DNA from: Pseudomonadota bacterium | GTDB lineage: Bacteria > Pseudomonadota > Gammaproteobacteria > Burkholderiales > REEB80 | DNA: 64,000 nucleotides | Direction: 5' to 3' | Assembly (NCBI GenBank): GCA_018971485.1 | Contig: JAGXAQ010000007.1 | Span: 1-64,000, forward strand | Shown: one piece after another, positions 43,675 through 53,641 of the stretch | Layout of the letters: each line of letters opens with the position of its first letter | Position numbering within the stretch: position 1 is the stretch's first letter | The notes under the pieces: model-generated | What the model was told of the DNA's origin: nothing | The model's input: only the letters and a program-made list of their open reading frames with translations | Database searches by the model: none | Made by a program: the position numbers and the translations under genes

Positions 43675-45267
43675 TTATTTATAAACCCCACAGCCAATCA
43701 CAAAGTCATCCACTTTCTGGATAAAGGACGTTTTCTGTTCAACCTGCCCGCTATCCGGGTTAAGAAACTGGTAATCCTGCCAGCCCGCCCCTTTGGTCTG
43801 GGCCAGCTGGATGCGATTCTGAATGAAAAGGACCCCATTGGCATCCCTTGCATCCCGCATATCCTTGCCAATCAGGGACCCATTTCCACCATGGGCCAGC
43901 ACCCGTCCATCCAGGCTGTAGACAAAAATGTACATATCCCGCTGAATGAATTCACCAGCAGGATCATTATAGGCAGCAAAAGCCTTGTTTCGCCCATTGG
44001 CATGGTAGTACTGGATGGCCTTTTCAACAAACAGCTTGGCTTCATTGGCTGTACCACCAACAAACTGGCTGATTGATTTCTTCAGTGACTCGGCAATCTT
44101 GTCCAGCTCTTTTGATTCGACAAGCATCTTGTCTACATAACCCGAATTTTCCTCAGCCATCTGGGAAATCCTGCAGACATGATTTGCGATTTCATCACTA
44201 GCCGTGCTCTGTTCCTTGATGGCTGCAGCAATATCATGAACCATGCCCACCATGCGCTGGGAGCCTTCATTGATTTTTTTCAAGGCATCTCCTGCCTGTA
44301 AGGCAAGATCGACACCAGCCTGAACCTGGGATGCGCCGGATTCCATGCTGGAGACTGCAGTCTTGGTCTCATTCTGGATGGACAGAATCATCTCACCAAT
44401 TTCAATGGTTGCATTACTGGTGCGTTCAGCCAGTTTCCTGACTTCATCTGCCACAACGGCAAACCCTCTGCCCTGCTCTCCGGCACGAGCAGCCTCGATG
44501 GCTGCATTCAGGGCAAGCAGGTTGGTTTGATCGGCAATATCCCGAATTACTTTTACAATGCCGGAAATCTCATCCGAACGCTGTCCCAACCCTGAAATTC
44601 TCTGGGCCGTTTCCTTGACCGATTCATCAAGCCGGTTCATTTCACTTGAGGCCTGCAGCACGACACCTTCGCCCCGCTTGGAAATCTCACTGGTTTCATT
44701 GGAAACAATTTCCGCCTCTGCTGTATGGTCTGCAACCGTATGAATGCTGGCAGCCATTTCTTCCACGCTAGCTGCCGTGCTCATGGCAGCCTGGCTTTGC
44801 TCCTGGGAACCTCGCGCGACCTCACTCGCCTGTTCACTAAACTGATGGGCTGACTCGGCAACTGTCATGGCGTGGGAAGATACATTGGCTATCATCCGGC
44901 GGATTTCGCGTGCCATTTCGTTAAAGCCGTTGGCAATCTGCACCATTTCATCCTGGGTCGACAGCTTGATTCGGGCGGACAGATCACCTTTAGCCATGCG
45001 CATGATGGAAACCTTGAAGTTCTCAATGGTTTCACATATCGAATAATAAAGGGAGCTTAAAAGATAGATATCCAGAATGACGCCGGCCAGAGCTACGCCC
45101 CCTACGACGTAGCGCACCATATTGCTCAGGTACTCTCCCCAACCTATCATGGCGATAAGACTGCCTGTCGGGATCAGCATCACACAGGATATCAGAAAAA
45201 ACTTCTTGGTATAATTCAACCGGTTATTCAACGCCACACCAGGTGAGAATAATCCCCTCATGCTCAT
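43675..45267 (-). CDS. Methyl-accepting chemotaxis protein with C-terminal Cache-like domain
   Basis: A 530-residue chemoreceptor. Two hydrophobic segments (about 25-45 and 52-75) are separated by only a few residues, so almost no periplasmic domain exists. A HAMP-like region (80-130) is followed by the MCP signalling hairpin, whose tip reads [40 protein letters not shown]. After it, residues 410-530 form an unusual C-terminal sensor resembling a single Cache_2 domain ([50 protein letters not shown]). Sensing is thus expected in the cytoplasm. No che genes are adjacent. Confidence 0.85.
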   Translation of the reverse strand: MSMRGLFSPGVALNNRLNYTKKFFLISCVMLIPTGSLIAMIGWGEYLSNMVRYVVGGVALAGVILDIYLLSSLYYSICETIENFKVSIMRMAKGDLSARIKLSTQDEMVQIANGFNEMAREIRRMIANVSSHAMTVAESAHQFSEQASEVARGSQEQSQAAMSTAASVEEMAASIHTVADHTAEAEIVSNETSEISKRGEGVVLQASSEMNRLDESVKETAQRISGLGQRSDEISGIVKVIRDIADQTNLLALNAAIEAARAGEQGRGFAVVADEVRKLAERTSNATIEIGEMILSIQNETKTAVSSMESGASQVQAGVDLALQAGDALKKINEGSQRMVGMVHDIAAAIKEQSTASDEIANHVCRISQMAEENSGYVDKMLVESKELDKIAESLKKSISQFVGGTANEAKLFVEKAIQYYHANGRNKAFAAYNDPAGEFIQRDMYIFVYSLDGRVLAHGGNGSLIGKDMRDARDANGVLFIQNRIQLAQTKGAGWQDYQFLNPDSGQVEQKTSFIQKVDDFVIGCGVYK

Positions 45268-45564
45268 CTCCGCTCTTATTGGTTATCCGATTTTTATTGT
45301 TCTGTATCCTAGTTATCGGCAGCAAAAAAGGTTACTTGAGCCGAAAATTTCAAAAATCCTGCAAAAACCTTCCCTTCAGGCCTCCATGGGTCATCCGTGC
45401 TTCCCTGTAACAGGCCTGTTAAGTTACGGATATGTAACACATCTCAATCTACCCCCATCCAGAAATAAAAGAGCAAAATGTACTTGCGGCAACAATTCTT
45501 TGTACATACAATCAGGCAACCATGGCCTTTTTACCCATGTCCATGTCGGCTTTCTTGACCCACC
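45268..45564. other. Divergent promoter region, chemoreceptor and GGDEF genes
   Basis: About 297 bases (351 if the GGDEF protein starts at 45619). The short frame 45260-45592 has no domain. No palindrome of note was seen. Confidence 0.4.
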
Positions 45565-47400
45565 ATGGCCTACAAGCCGATTAAAAAATTGATTTTTTCG
45601 GTGGCATCAAAAAAAACAATGAAAGCAACAGCAACCCCGACAGAAATTGCACGAGAAACATTAAGGCTGCTGGCAGCACGCAAGCTGTTGCCAACTCCGG
45701 AAAACTACTTAACCATCTATGAAGAAGTCGCGGGTGCGAACCATGCCACCTTCACCCCGACCCATGCCCTTCAAAACCTGGTTCATGCCCTTCCACGCAA
45801 CACTGCCAGACACATTCGGCTCATCGACAACCTTGAAAAACTCCTGCAGGACCATCGCTGGCAGGAGATAAGCCAGCATCTGGGCGACATCCTTCGCACC
45901 AACACCCTGCAGACTGACAACAAATCCTGGCCACCGCTACTGCTGGAACTGGTCAAGCACTGGTCCCTTCCCCATGCAGGTCTCACCCAGAAACACAAGA
46001 CCCATGATCTGCAAAAAATCTTTGAGCTCTCCGGAGATGATGCACTCATTCTGTATCAAAACCTTCAGGACATGCTGCACAGATGGTCGGAAATCCCTTT
46101 AGCCCGGCAACCCATGAGCCTCGTCGCGAGCGACGGCTCCGATACCGCGAACCATGATAAGGCACGCGAAGAAGATCTGGCAATATGTGGCAGGCTCATT
46201 CAGCAATTATTGAAAAATGGCCTGGCCCATCAGCTTGATCATGCCCCCGCACTGAAACAGACCGCCCTGGAGCTTTCAGATAAAGCAGCCCTATGCAAAA
46301 AACCAAACGATTTCATGGTACTGGAAACAGCTCTCAAGTCCTTCTGGATGAAGCTCGCCATGGAAGAACAGACGCATCAAGCGCTGCAGGAAGGACTGAT
46401 ACGGCTATTACGGCTGCTGGTCGATAACGTCGCTGAACTTCTCTCTGATGATCAATGGCTCAAAAGCCAGCTGGATCTTATCCGGGATATGACAAACCAA
46501 CCCATCAGCCTTGAACTGATTCATCACGCCGAACAAAGTATTACCGAAATCATCTACAAGCAGGGCCTGCTCAAGCACAGCCTCAATGAGGCACGCTCGA
46601 CGATGCAGAACATGCTGACCATGTTCATCGAACGACTTGGAGCCCTTTCTACTTCCACGGGGGAGCATAACAAAAAACTGGATGGTTATGCCAAACAGAT
46701 TCGCCAGGCCGAGGATATCAGGAAACTCAACACCCTTCTGGATGAGCTTCTGCGGGAAACAGGCAGCATCCAGATTGATATGCTTCGTTCCCACGAGGAT
46801 CTGTCCAGCATGAGAAAACGGGTGGATGATGCTGACGCACGCATCCGCTCGCTTGAATCCGAACTGGAACATATTGGTGAAAAAGTAAGGGAAGACCAGC
46901 TTACCAGTGCTTTTAACCGGCGCGGACTGGCCTCTGAATTTGAGCGTGAGGCGGCTCGTGCCACCCGGACGGGCTCTGCCTTGTGCCTCGCCATGCTGGA
47001 TATCGACAACTTCAAGAACCTTAATGATACTTATGGACACAAGGTTGGCGATGACGCCCTCTTGCATCTGGTCGCCGTCATGCAATCTGTCTTGCGGCCC
47101 AGCGACATCATCGCCCGCTATGGCGGCGAGGAATTCGTTATCCTGTTAACGGATACTCCCCTGAAAGAAGGAATAAAGGTCATTACCCGGGTTCAGCGCG
47201 AACTGACCAAAAAGTTCTTCCTGCACAACAACGAACGCATGCTCATTACCTTCAGTGCCGGTATCACTCTGGTCGATCCCTTCGAGTCCCAGGAAACCAC
47301 CATTGAGCGGGCGGACCAGGCGATGTACGAAGCCAAACGCATGGGCAAGAACCGGGTCGTTGCAGCAGAACCTGCAGAACCGAAACTAAAAAAACGGTAG
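45565..47400 (+). CDS. GGDEF diguanylate cyclase with long helical N-terminus
   Basis: A 611-residue soluble protein. The first 440 residues are mostly helical without a recognisable sensor; residues 400-445 form a coiled coil (DLSSMRKRVDDADARIRSLESELEHIGEKVRED). The catalytic domain begins DQLTSAFNRRGL and has the active signature GGEEF at 520-524, so it should make c-di-GMP from two GTP. No RxxD inhibitory site is evident just before the signature. The start is unsure: ATG 45565 and ATG 45619 both lack a good ribosome site. Single gene. Confidence 0.85.
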   Translation: MAYKPIKKLIFSVASKKTMKATATPTEIARETLRLLAARKLLPTPENYLTIYEEVAGANHATFTPTHALQNLVHALPRNTARHIRLIDNLEKLLQDHRWQEISQHLGDILRTNTLQTDNKSWPPLLLELVKHWSLPHAGLTQKHKTHDLQKIFELSGDDALILYQNLQDMLHRWSEIPLARQPMSLVASDGSDTANHDKAREEDLAICGRLIQQLLKNGLAHQLDHAPALKQTALELSDKAALCKKPNDFMVLETALKSFWMKLAMEEQTHQALQEGLIRLLRLLVDNVAELLSDDQWLKSQLDLIRDMTNQPISLELIHHAEQSITEIIYKQGLLKHSLNEARSTMQNMLTMFIERLGALSTSTGEHNKKLDGYAKQIRQAEDIRKLNTLLDELLRETGSIQIDMLRSHEDLSSMRKRVDDADARIRSLESELEHIGEKVREDQLTSAFNRRGLASEFEREAARATRTGSALCLAMLDIDNFKNLNDTYGHKVGDDALLHLVAVMQSVLRPSDIIARYGGEEFVILLTDTPLKEGIKVITRVQRELTKKFFLHNNERMLITFSAGITLVDPFESQETTIERADQAMYEAKRMGKNRVVAAEPAEPKLKKR

Positions 47401-47524
47401 CAACTACGCGCACTAACCTGCTGGATACCTGAACCTGTCCTCAGCAGAAGGTATGTAAGAGACCTATGCCTCAGGACAGGGTAGCGTTACAATATCCGCT
47501 GCCTTTATTGTGAAAGCGTTCAAA

Positions 47525-48436
47525 ATGGCCTGTGACACAATGGATACGGAACATGTCATCGAAACATTTGATTTATCGAGCTGGGCCTCTCCTGTAGCAG
47601 ACTCTTTAAGCCAGAAAGCGCTTACTGCGCTCGAATCAGGTAAAGTGCTGTATTTCCCGAAACTGGATTTTCCCCTGGATGCCCATGAAACCCGTTTCCT
47701 GGATCCCAGGTGGTCTGACCCTAAATCCAAAAACATCAGTTTCAGCCAGACAACCGGGTTACTGAAAGGAGCACTTGGAAACCCGCAGGATCAGGCAGGA
47801 CTTGCCCGCATGCTCTCACGCTACGCCAGTTTCAGCACAACTCTCCTGCGTGCCCTCTTTCCCCAGTATGGGGACAACCTTAAACTCGCCCGGACCAGTT
47901 TTCGCCCCGCTGAAGTCAATCGGCGGGCCTTAAGTCCCAGAAAAGATGACAGCCGCCTGCACGTGGATGCATTTCCTGCTTCGCCAACGGGAGGCAACCG
48001 AATATTAAGGGTTTTTACCAATGTCCATCCCAACGGGAAGACCCGGGACTGGCGACTCGGAGAGCCTTTTGAACAGGTAGCCGAGCATTTCCTGTCCGGT
48101 ATACGTCCTTTTTCCCCCGCCTGGTCTAGCCTCATGCGCACCCTGGGCATTACCCGGGGATACCGTAGTGCCTATGATCACTACATGCTCCATCTTCACG
48201 ACACCATGAAAGCCGATGAAGCCTATCAGAAACAGGCCCGGCAGATTCCGTTCAGTTTTCCAGCCCACAGCAGCTGGATAGTCTATACCGATCTCGTCTC
48301 CCATGCAGCCATGGCCGGACAGTTTGCCTTCGAACAGACCTGTCATCTGCCGGATTTTGCACACGCTCACCCGGAAACAACTCCATTGGCCAGACTTGAA
48401 GCCCTTCTCCACCGAAAACTGACCCATGGCTCTTGA
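47525..48436 (+). CDS. kdoO: Kdo 3-hydroxylase (Fe(II)/2-oxoglutarate dioxygenase)
   Basis: A 303-residue protein of the Kdo hydroxylase family, which converts the outer Kdo of lipopolysaccharide to Ko. The iron ligands are His146 and Asp148 in LHVDAF and the distal His260 in VSHAAMAGQ; FTNVHPNGKTRDWRLGEPFEQVAEHF is family-typical. Ko substitution makes the inner-core linkage more acid-stable, by published work on this family. ATG 47525 is chosen; a GTG at 47510 is also possible. The end overlaps the DUF1345 gene by 11 bases. Confidence 0.85.
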   Translation: MACDTMDTEHVIETFDLSSWASPVADSLSQKALTALESGKVLYFPKLDFPLDAHETRFLDPRWSDPKSKNISFSQTTGLLKGALGNPQDQAGLARMLSRYASFSTTLLRALFPQYGDNLKLARTSFRPAEVNRRALSPRKDDSRLHVDAFPASPTGGNRILRVFTNVHPNGKTRDWRLGEPFEQVAEHFLSGIRPFSPAWSSLMRTLGITRGYRSAYDHYMLHLHDTMKADEAYQKQARQIPFSFPAHSSWIVYTDLVSHAAMAGQFAFEQTCHLPDFAHAHPETTPLARLEALLHRKLTHGS

Positions 48437-49103
48437 ACCTGCACTGGAGCATCCGCTTCTGACCATAAACCGCAGACTGGGTGTAGGGGTAATCATTGCT
48501 CTGGCTGCCTATCCCGTTTTACCTGGATTTTTGCCCCGCGTTATCCGTCTCTTCAGCGCATGGGATCTAGGCTGCCTTAGTTTTCTTGCACTCACTTTCT
48601 ACGTGCTCAGCCGCTACCATTCCAGCGCAATGCGCCAGATCTTCAAGGACAATGATGCAAGCCTGATGGCCATCCGGCTACTGGTAGTCATAGCCGCCTG
48701 CATGAGCCTGCTGGCAATCGCCCTTTTGCTCAAGCACACTCATCAACTGCCGCAGCTCATGCAGACCATCGGGATCATGCTTGGCCTGTTAGCCATTCTG
48801 CTGTCCTGGATGCTGGTTCATACAATGTTCGCCACCCATTATGCCCACCGCTATTATGGCGATGGGCCCAGAACAAAGGATCAACAGCAGACCAAAGGGC
48901 TTGCCTTCCCGGGAGGGAAAGAACCCAATTTCCTCGATTTTCTCTATTTCTCGTTTGTAATCGGGATGACAGCACAGGTTTCCGATGTCCAGATCACGTC
49001 CACCAGCATGCGTCGACTGGTGCTCATTCATGGCATGCTATCGTTTTTCTTTTACGCTTTCATTCTGGCCCTGACCATCAATATGGTAGCCAGCCTCATG
49101 TAA
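48426..49103 (+). CDS. DUF1345 membrane protein
   Basis: A 225-residue integral membrane protein with about five transmembrane helices. WMLVHTMFATHYAHRYYGD, LAFPGGKEPNFLDFLYFSFVIGMTAQVSDVQI and HGMLSFFFYAFILALTIN are the DUF1345 hallmarks. Function unknown. Its start lies within the end of the Kdo hydroxylase gene, so they are co-translated. Confidence 0.85.
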   Translation: MALEPALEHPLLTINRRLGVGVIIALAAYPVLPGFLPRVIRLFSAWDLGCLSFLALTFYVLSRYHSSAMRQIFKDNDASLMAIRLLVVIAACMSLLAIALLLKHTHQLPQLMQTIGIMLGLLAILLSWMLVHTMFATHYAHRYYGDGPRTKDQQQTKGLAFPGGKEPNFLDFLYFSFVIGMTAQVSDVQITSTSMRRLVLIHGMLSFFFYAFILALTINMVASLM

Positions 49104-49129
49104 CAGCCTGGCAATCGTTCAGACCCGCA

Positions 49130-50770
49130 TCACTTCATCCGTCCCAATGTTGCAAGCAGCAAGGGCCCGCGCTTTTCAGACGGATCCAGCCTGATGACCC
49201 GCTCAGCCAGTTCGCGGCCTTCATGCAACAGCCGGGAATTCTTGCCATGTTTTTGCATGTACAGCACCATGACCTGGCAATAGTTCAACAGGATTTTCGG
49301 GTTGTCCGGCAGCTTTAGCGCAGCCTGGCGCAGCAACTCAAGAGCATCCTCAAGCTTGCCTTCCTTGGCAAGCAAAACACCCTTGTTATTGATTTCCACC
49401 ACTTCCTTGCGTGAGGATTCAATCAGTTTCTGGCCTTCTTCCTGTAAATTGGCCTCAATGAAGATATCCTTGACCTGGGCAATGACCTCATCATTATCCG
49501 AATTATTCTTGATGACCTGGGAAAATACGGTGCTGGCCCGCTCCTTATCTCCCAGATCCAGCAGGACTTTCGCTGCATCCAGCGCAATGGGAGTCGCTAC
49601 CTTTGTCCCAAGCCTTTCCATGACCTTCAAGGCTTCCGCCAGTGACTTCTGGGCCTGTTCCTTGTCCCCCATCCGGTTCAGGATATCCCCGGCTGTCACA
49701 GCAGCATGCAATTCGACTTCCGCATTTCCCTTGAATTCGGAACGGGCCTGCTCCAGTGTTTTCATGGCCGCATCGCTTTGCCCTCCTTCCGCATGGGCCT
49801 TGGCGAGACCAATATAGGCCGAGGAGGATTTCAGGATAGAGTATTTTCCCAGGGCAATGGTCTGTTCAAATGCCTCACGAGCCACTGTGACATCTTTTCG
49901 CTTCAGGGCAATATCCCCAATCACCTTCTGGCGCTGGATGGCATTAGGAGACATCTCGGCAGCACGCATCAGAACATCCTGGGCTTTATCAAGTTCGCCC
50001 AGCATCTCGTAGGTCTGTGCCAGGTAATCATAGGCTTCCAGATAGGTTCTTGAGTCTTCGATGACCTCTTCAAACAAGGAACGTGCCTCCAGATAATCCT
50101 TGTTCATGAGATGAATGCGACCCAGGCCTATTCTGGCCCAAGGCAGGCTCCGGTCTTCCAGGATCTGCACAAAAATCTCCCGGGCTTCATCCAGCTTCCC
50201 GGTTTGCAGGCAAAGCTGTGTTTTCATGCGCAGCAGATCATACGCATTGGAGTCATCGGATTTAGCCTTGCTCTCACACAAGGCGATGGCCTGTTCATAC
50301 TCCTTGTTGCGAATTGCCTTGTCAATTTCGGTAAACACCTCCTTGCGAAGGAGAATTTTTTCCAGCCGGGTACGCAAGGCTCCTTCATTAATAGGCTTGA
50401 TGATATAATCATCGGGCTGATATTCAGCAGCCCCCATGACCATATCCATGGTTTTTTCAGCTGTAATCATGATCCAGGCGCTATTGGTCGGGATGTAGCC
50501 CTTAATTTTTGCTTCTTCCAGAATATTCTGTCCGCTTTTACCCTCACCCAGATTATAGTCACACAGCACGACATCATAACGTTTCCGGCCCAGATAATTG
50601 AGCGCCTGGATGCCATCGCTCGCCGTATCGATATCCACGGCTCCATATGCCTTGAGCATTTCACGCAACATTGTACGGATACCCTGGAAATCATCAATGA
50701 TAATTACTTTCTTATCGCGGAAATCGACATGATCGCCAACCGCGCTGGTATTAAAAAAGACGCCAGCCAT
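49130..50770 (-). CDS. Response regulator with TPR repeats
   Basis: A 546-residue protein: an N-terminal receiver domain (about 18-140) with the acidic pair IIDD, the phospho-acceptor Asp in VVLCDYNLGEGKSG and the Lys in YIIKPINEG, then some 380 residues of tetratricopeptide repeats (for example AYDYLAQTYEMLGELDKAQDVLMRAAEMSPNA). There is no DNA-binding or enzymatic output, so it probably works by protein contact. AAAGGA lies 12 bases before ATG 50770. It follows the small histidine kinase gene by 21 bases; the pair forms a two-component module. Confidence 0.85.
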   Translation of the reverse strand: MAGVFFNTSAVGDHVDFRDKKVIIIDDFQGIRTMLREMLKAYGAVDIDTASDGIQALNYLGRKRYDVVLCDYNLGEGKSGQNILEEAKIKGYIPTNSAWIMITAEKTMDMVMGAAEYQPDDYIIKPINEGALRTRLEKILLRKEVFTEIDKAIRNKEYEQAIALCESKAKSDDSNAYDLLRMKTQLCLQTGKLDEAREIFVQILEDRSLPWARIGLGRIHLMNKDYLEARSLFEEVIEDSRTYLEAYDYLAQTYEMLGELDKAQDVLMRAAEMSPNAIQRQKVIGDIALKRKDVTVAREAFEQTIALGKYSILKSSSAYIGLAKAHAEGGQSDAAMKTLEQARSEFKGNAEVELHAAVTAGDILNRMGDKEQAQKSLAEALKVMERLGTKVATPIALDAAKVLLDLGDKERASTVFSQVIKNNSDNDEVIAQVKDIFIEANLQEEGQKLIESSRKEVVEINNKGVLLAKEGKLEDALELLRQAALKLPDNPKILLNYCQVMVLYMQKHGKNSRLLHEGRELAERVIRLDPSEKRGPLLLATLGRMK

Positions 50771-50791
50771 TGATGTTATTATCCTTTGTTA

Positions 50792-51487
50792 TTATGGAAG
50801 AATGATACGGAAACAACCCCCGCCATAGGTGCCACCATTTTCAAGGTGGACCTGACCGCTTCGCCCCTTGTTTCGATGAAGCGCTGCCACCATGGCAGCA
50901 AACCTCAGGCCAAGCCCTGTGCTTCCGGTTCTAAAATTCACACCCGTGCTCATTTCTCCTACCTCCCCTACAAGGGTATCGGGATAACCGGGGCCGTCAT
51001 CTTCAACACGAATGACAAGCACCCCGTTTTCCTTGCCGGCCACAAGCCCAATTTTCCGGGCTGCATAGCGAAACGCATTGTTCAGGGCCGTGTTGACTGC
51101 ACTGCCCAAGAGATCACGCTCCACAAACCAGATAAGATCAGGGGAGCAGTCGACATAAAGCTCCACATTCTTAAGGGAAGCCTGTGCTTCAATCTGCATG
51201 GCTATTTCACTAAACAGCTCATAAATGGAACAAGGAGCAATCTCTACTGGATAAAGACGCTTGTCCATCTTGTAAAGAGTGAGCAACTGCATGAGATTGC
51301 CGCTAACCCGCCGGGTCTCATAGAGCATCTGTCCCATTTTTCGACAGGCGGGCAAATCAGGCTGGTTGATTTCTTTCAGTACGTCTTCCATGGATTGCAT
51401 GAGCAAAGCAATCGAATTTTTCATGTCATGCACGGAAGAAGCGAGCACAGCTGAAAAATCAGGACTTCGTTTGTTATCGGTCAACAC
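50792..51487 (-). CDS. Small cytosolic sensor histidine kinase
   Basis: A 231-residue kinase without transmembrane or sensor domain. The phospho-acceptor is in SSVHDMKNSIALLMQSMED (H-D-x-K-N form), followed by an HATPase domain with NTALNNAFRYAARK (N box), VEDDGPGYPD (G1) and STGLGLRFAAMV (G2). It probably gets its input from another protein. It is transcribed leftward just before the response regulator-TPR gene and is its likely partner. Confidence 0.82.
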   Translation of the reverse strand: MLTDNKRSPDFSAVLASSVHDMKNSIALLMQSMEDVLKEINQPDLPACRKMGQMLYETRRVSGNLMQLLTLYKMDKRLYPVEIAPCSIYELFSEIAMQIEAQASLKNVELYVDCSPDLIWFVERDLLGSAVNTALNNAFRYAARKIGLVAGKENGVLVIRVEDDGPGYPDTLVGEVGEMSTGVNFRTGSTGLGLRFAAMVAALHRNKGRSGQVHLENGGTYGGGCFRIILP

Positions 51488-51694
51488 TTTCCCCCTAAAT
51501 CCCCTTCAAGCGCATGTTAACCAAATTTTTCAAAATACAATATAGGAAAATTAAAAAAACTGCATATGAAAGAGGAATCAACCTAATAGTAACATTTCGC
51601 AGAAAAACTATCTGTCTGGATAAAGTTCTAGGCCAAACCGGGGATTTTGGGGATAATAAGCACTTGTGCCATGATAACCTAGCATAACAACAAT

Positions 51695-53281
51695 ATGCAC
51701 TTGCGTCTTTGTACCTTCATTCTGGCTTTTTTCCTGCTCAACCTTTCTGAGATGGCCAGCGCATCTGGAATCACCCCCTACCCTGGCCCAACCCATGGGA
51801 TCGTTTTTCTTACAAAAGGGTTCTACAGAATTACCTATGAAAATGTCCACATGCCGGATCACGATCCCAACATGGGATTTGTTGGGCTAAATTACCTGGT
51901 CCATGTCACCCCGCGATTCTATCTGGGAGGAGCAGCCTACAGCGCACAGCGCGGCATACGTGGAGGATTTTTCACTGTTGGCCTTGAAGGAGGGTTCCAA
52001 TATCCCCTGATGACCCGATTGAAGTTCGATACCGGGATATTCATTGGCGGAGGTGGCGGTAGTGGTGGCCAGCAAGGGGGTGGACTGATGCTCAGACCGC
52101 ATGTCGGACTGATTTATCACTTCAGGCCACTTGACCTGAGCCTCAATTACGATGAGATCCATTTTCCAAACGGACGTATTAATTCCAAAGAGGTCAGCCT
52201 GGGTATTGATATCCCGTTCAAAACCATCATGGCTAATGGTAGCTATCGTGATCTCATGATAGGCTCACCCAATAACCTGCCACGATCACTTAGGCATCAT
52301 ATTGCCTATGCAGGTGAAACCACCCTGTTTACCGTCAGCCAGTACCACCCAACGCGAACGGGCGTCGTCCCGGGAGCCGTGCCTTTAAGTCACAGCATCA
52401 GCCTGGCCGGCTTCGAATTGCAAAAGGATCTAACCCCGCGAGCATTTTTTATTCTTGAGGCTTCAGGGGCAGCCGGAGGAAATGCAGACGGCTATGCAGA
52501 ACTTCTTATGGGATTGGGCTATAGGATAAGTCCTGATAACTGGCCTGTCCAGTTTAATGCCCACATGACTTTTGGGGGGGCAGGAGGCGGCCATATTGAT
52601 ACCGGAGGTGGCAGTATCCTCAAATGGGGATTAAATGCGGACTACCCGTTGGGACATCATTATATTGCCGGCCTGGACATCGGCGAACTACACCCTATAG
52701 GGGGTAATTTTTCTGCACGGACTTTCAGTATCGACTTAGGGTATGAAACGGATATTGCCCAATATAACGGGGGATACCAACCGGCTCATGCTGATGACCG
52801 ACTAAAACTATCAGGCTACCGTATCCGCGCCTCCACCGAAGAATACCTTCATACCCAGCATAAAACAGGCTATAGCGGCGCCAGTCGCATCGGGATGATC
52901 GCAATCAAGATCGACCGGTTCATCCAAAATGGATTTTATCTGACAGGCCAGGCCATGGGGGCCAATAGCGGCGGGGCAGGAGGCTATGCTGTAGGGCTGG
53001 TGGGGGCAGGTCTTGAAACAGCTCCCCTCATCGGTCCCATCGGCATGGATACGGAGCTACTCGTCGGGGCCAGCGGAGGTGGCGGGGTTGCTGTCGGAGG
53101 AGGCGCCATCGTCCAGGCCATGGCAGGTGCCTATGCCAACATGGGCCATAATCTCAGTTTCAACTGCTCCATTGGAGAGGTCAAATCACTCAGGGGCACA
53201 CTACAAAGCCCGCTCATTGATATTGGAATTGGCTACTCCTTTTCCAGTATTGACCATTTGACAACCTATTCCCGGCACTAG
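51695..53281 (+). CDS. Exported protein with threefold internal repeat
   Basis: I do not recognise the family. The 528-residue precursor has a signal peptide (cleavage near SAS, residue 24). The mature chain contains three similar units of about 170 residues. Each has a glycine-rich strand (FIGGGGGSGGQQGGG near 116, FGGAGGGHIDTGGG near 292, GASGGGGVAVGGG near 458) followed after 25-35 residues by a strand pair like LDIGELHPIGGNFSARTFSIDLGY. Alternating hydrophobic and Gly residues suggest an outer-membrane or periplasmic beta-structure built by triplication, though the end (TYSRH) is not a classical barrel C-terminus. No neighbour explains its role. Confidence 0.7.
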   Translation: MHLRLCTFILAFFLLNLSEMASASGITPYPGPTHGIVFLTKGFYRITYENVHMPDHDPNMGFVGLNYLVHVTPRFYLGGAAYSAQRGIRGGFFTVGLEGGFQYPLMTRLKFDTGIFIGGGGGSGGQQGGGLMLRPHVGLIYHFRPLDLSLNYDEIHFPNGRINSKEVSLGIDIPFKTIMANGSYRDLMIGSPNNLPRSLRHHIAYAGETTLFTVSQYHPTRTGVVPGAVPLSHSISLAGFELQKDLTPRAFFILEASGAAGGNADGYAELLMGLGYRISPDNWPVQFNAHMTFGGAGGGHIDTGGGSILKWGLNADYPLGHHYIAGLDIGELHPIGGNFSARTFSIDLGYETDIAQYNGGYQPAHADDRLKLSGYRIRASTEEYLHTQHKTGYSGASRIGMIAIKIDRFIQNGFYLTGQAMGANSGGAGGYAVGLVGAGLETAPLIGPIGMDTELLVGASGGGGVAVGGGAIVQAMAGAYANMGHNLSFNCSIGEVKSLRGTLQSPLIDIGIGYSFSSIDHLTTYSRH

Positions 53282-53437
53282 GCAAACACCTCCCTTATAT
53301 AAAAACCATCTCCTTCGGAACGAAGCTCTACCACTTTCGAAGAAAGTGAACAACACAAACCATGAAAAATCCATTGACTCTTATTAAGACACCAGCTAAA
53401 AAGTCAACATGATCGCTTCATGGATCCTGGTGCTGAC

Positions 53438-53632
53438 ATGACAACCAAAAAAACAAACCGATGCTGGTACTGGCTGCTGCTCATCCCGCTGGCAAGCCTT
53501 TGGACTCCAGGCTACAACCAGGTTAACCCTGAAATAGGAGGGATCCCTTTCTTTTACTGGTACCAGCTGCTCTGGGTCCTTCTCAGTGCTGCCATTACCG
53601 GAATCGTTTTTTTCAAAACCCGTCGACAGTGA
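53438..53632 (+). CDS. DUF3311 small membrane protein
   Basis: A 64-residue protein with two transmembrane helices (WYWLLLIPLASLWTP and FYWYQLLWVLLSAAITGIVFF) of the DUF3311 type, which typically sits immediately before an SSS symporter gene and is presumed to be an accessory subunit. ATG 53438 is preferred over 53420. The symporter starts 9 bases after its stop. Confidence 0.78.
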   Translation: MTTKKTNRCWYWLLLIPLASLWTPGYNQVNPEIGGIPFFYWYQLLWVLLSAAITGIVFFKTRRQ

Positions 53633-53641
53633 GCCCTTTTC

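Noticed and set aside
46408-47085. 225-codon leftward frame inside the diguanylate cyclase gene
   Set aside because: It overlaps the GGDEF domain coding region and has no recognisable content.
50111-51454. Two long rightward frames antisense to the response regulator and histidine kinase genes
   Set aside because: Both are shadows; the leftward proteins carry clear motifs.
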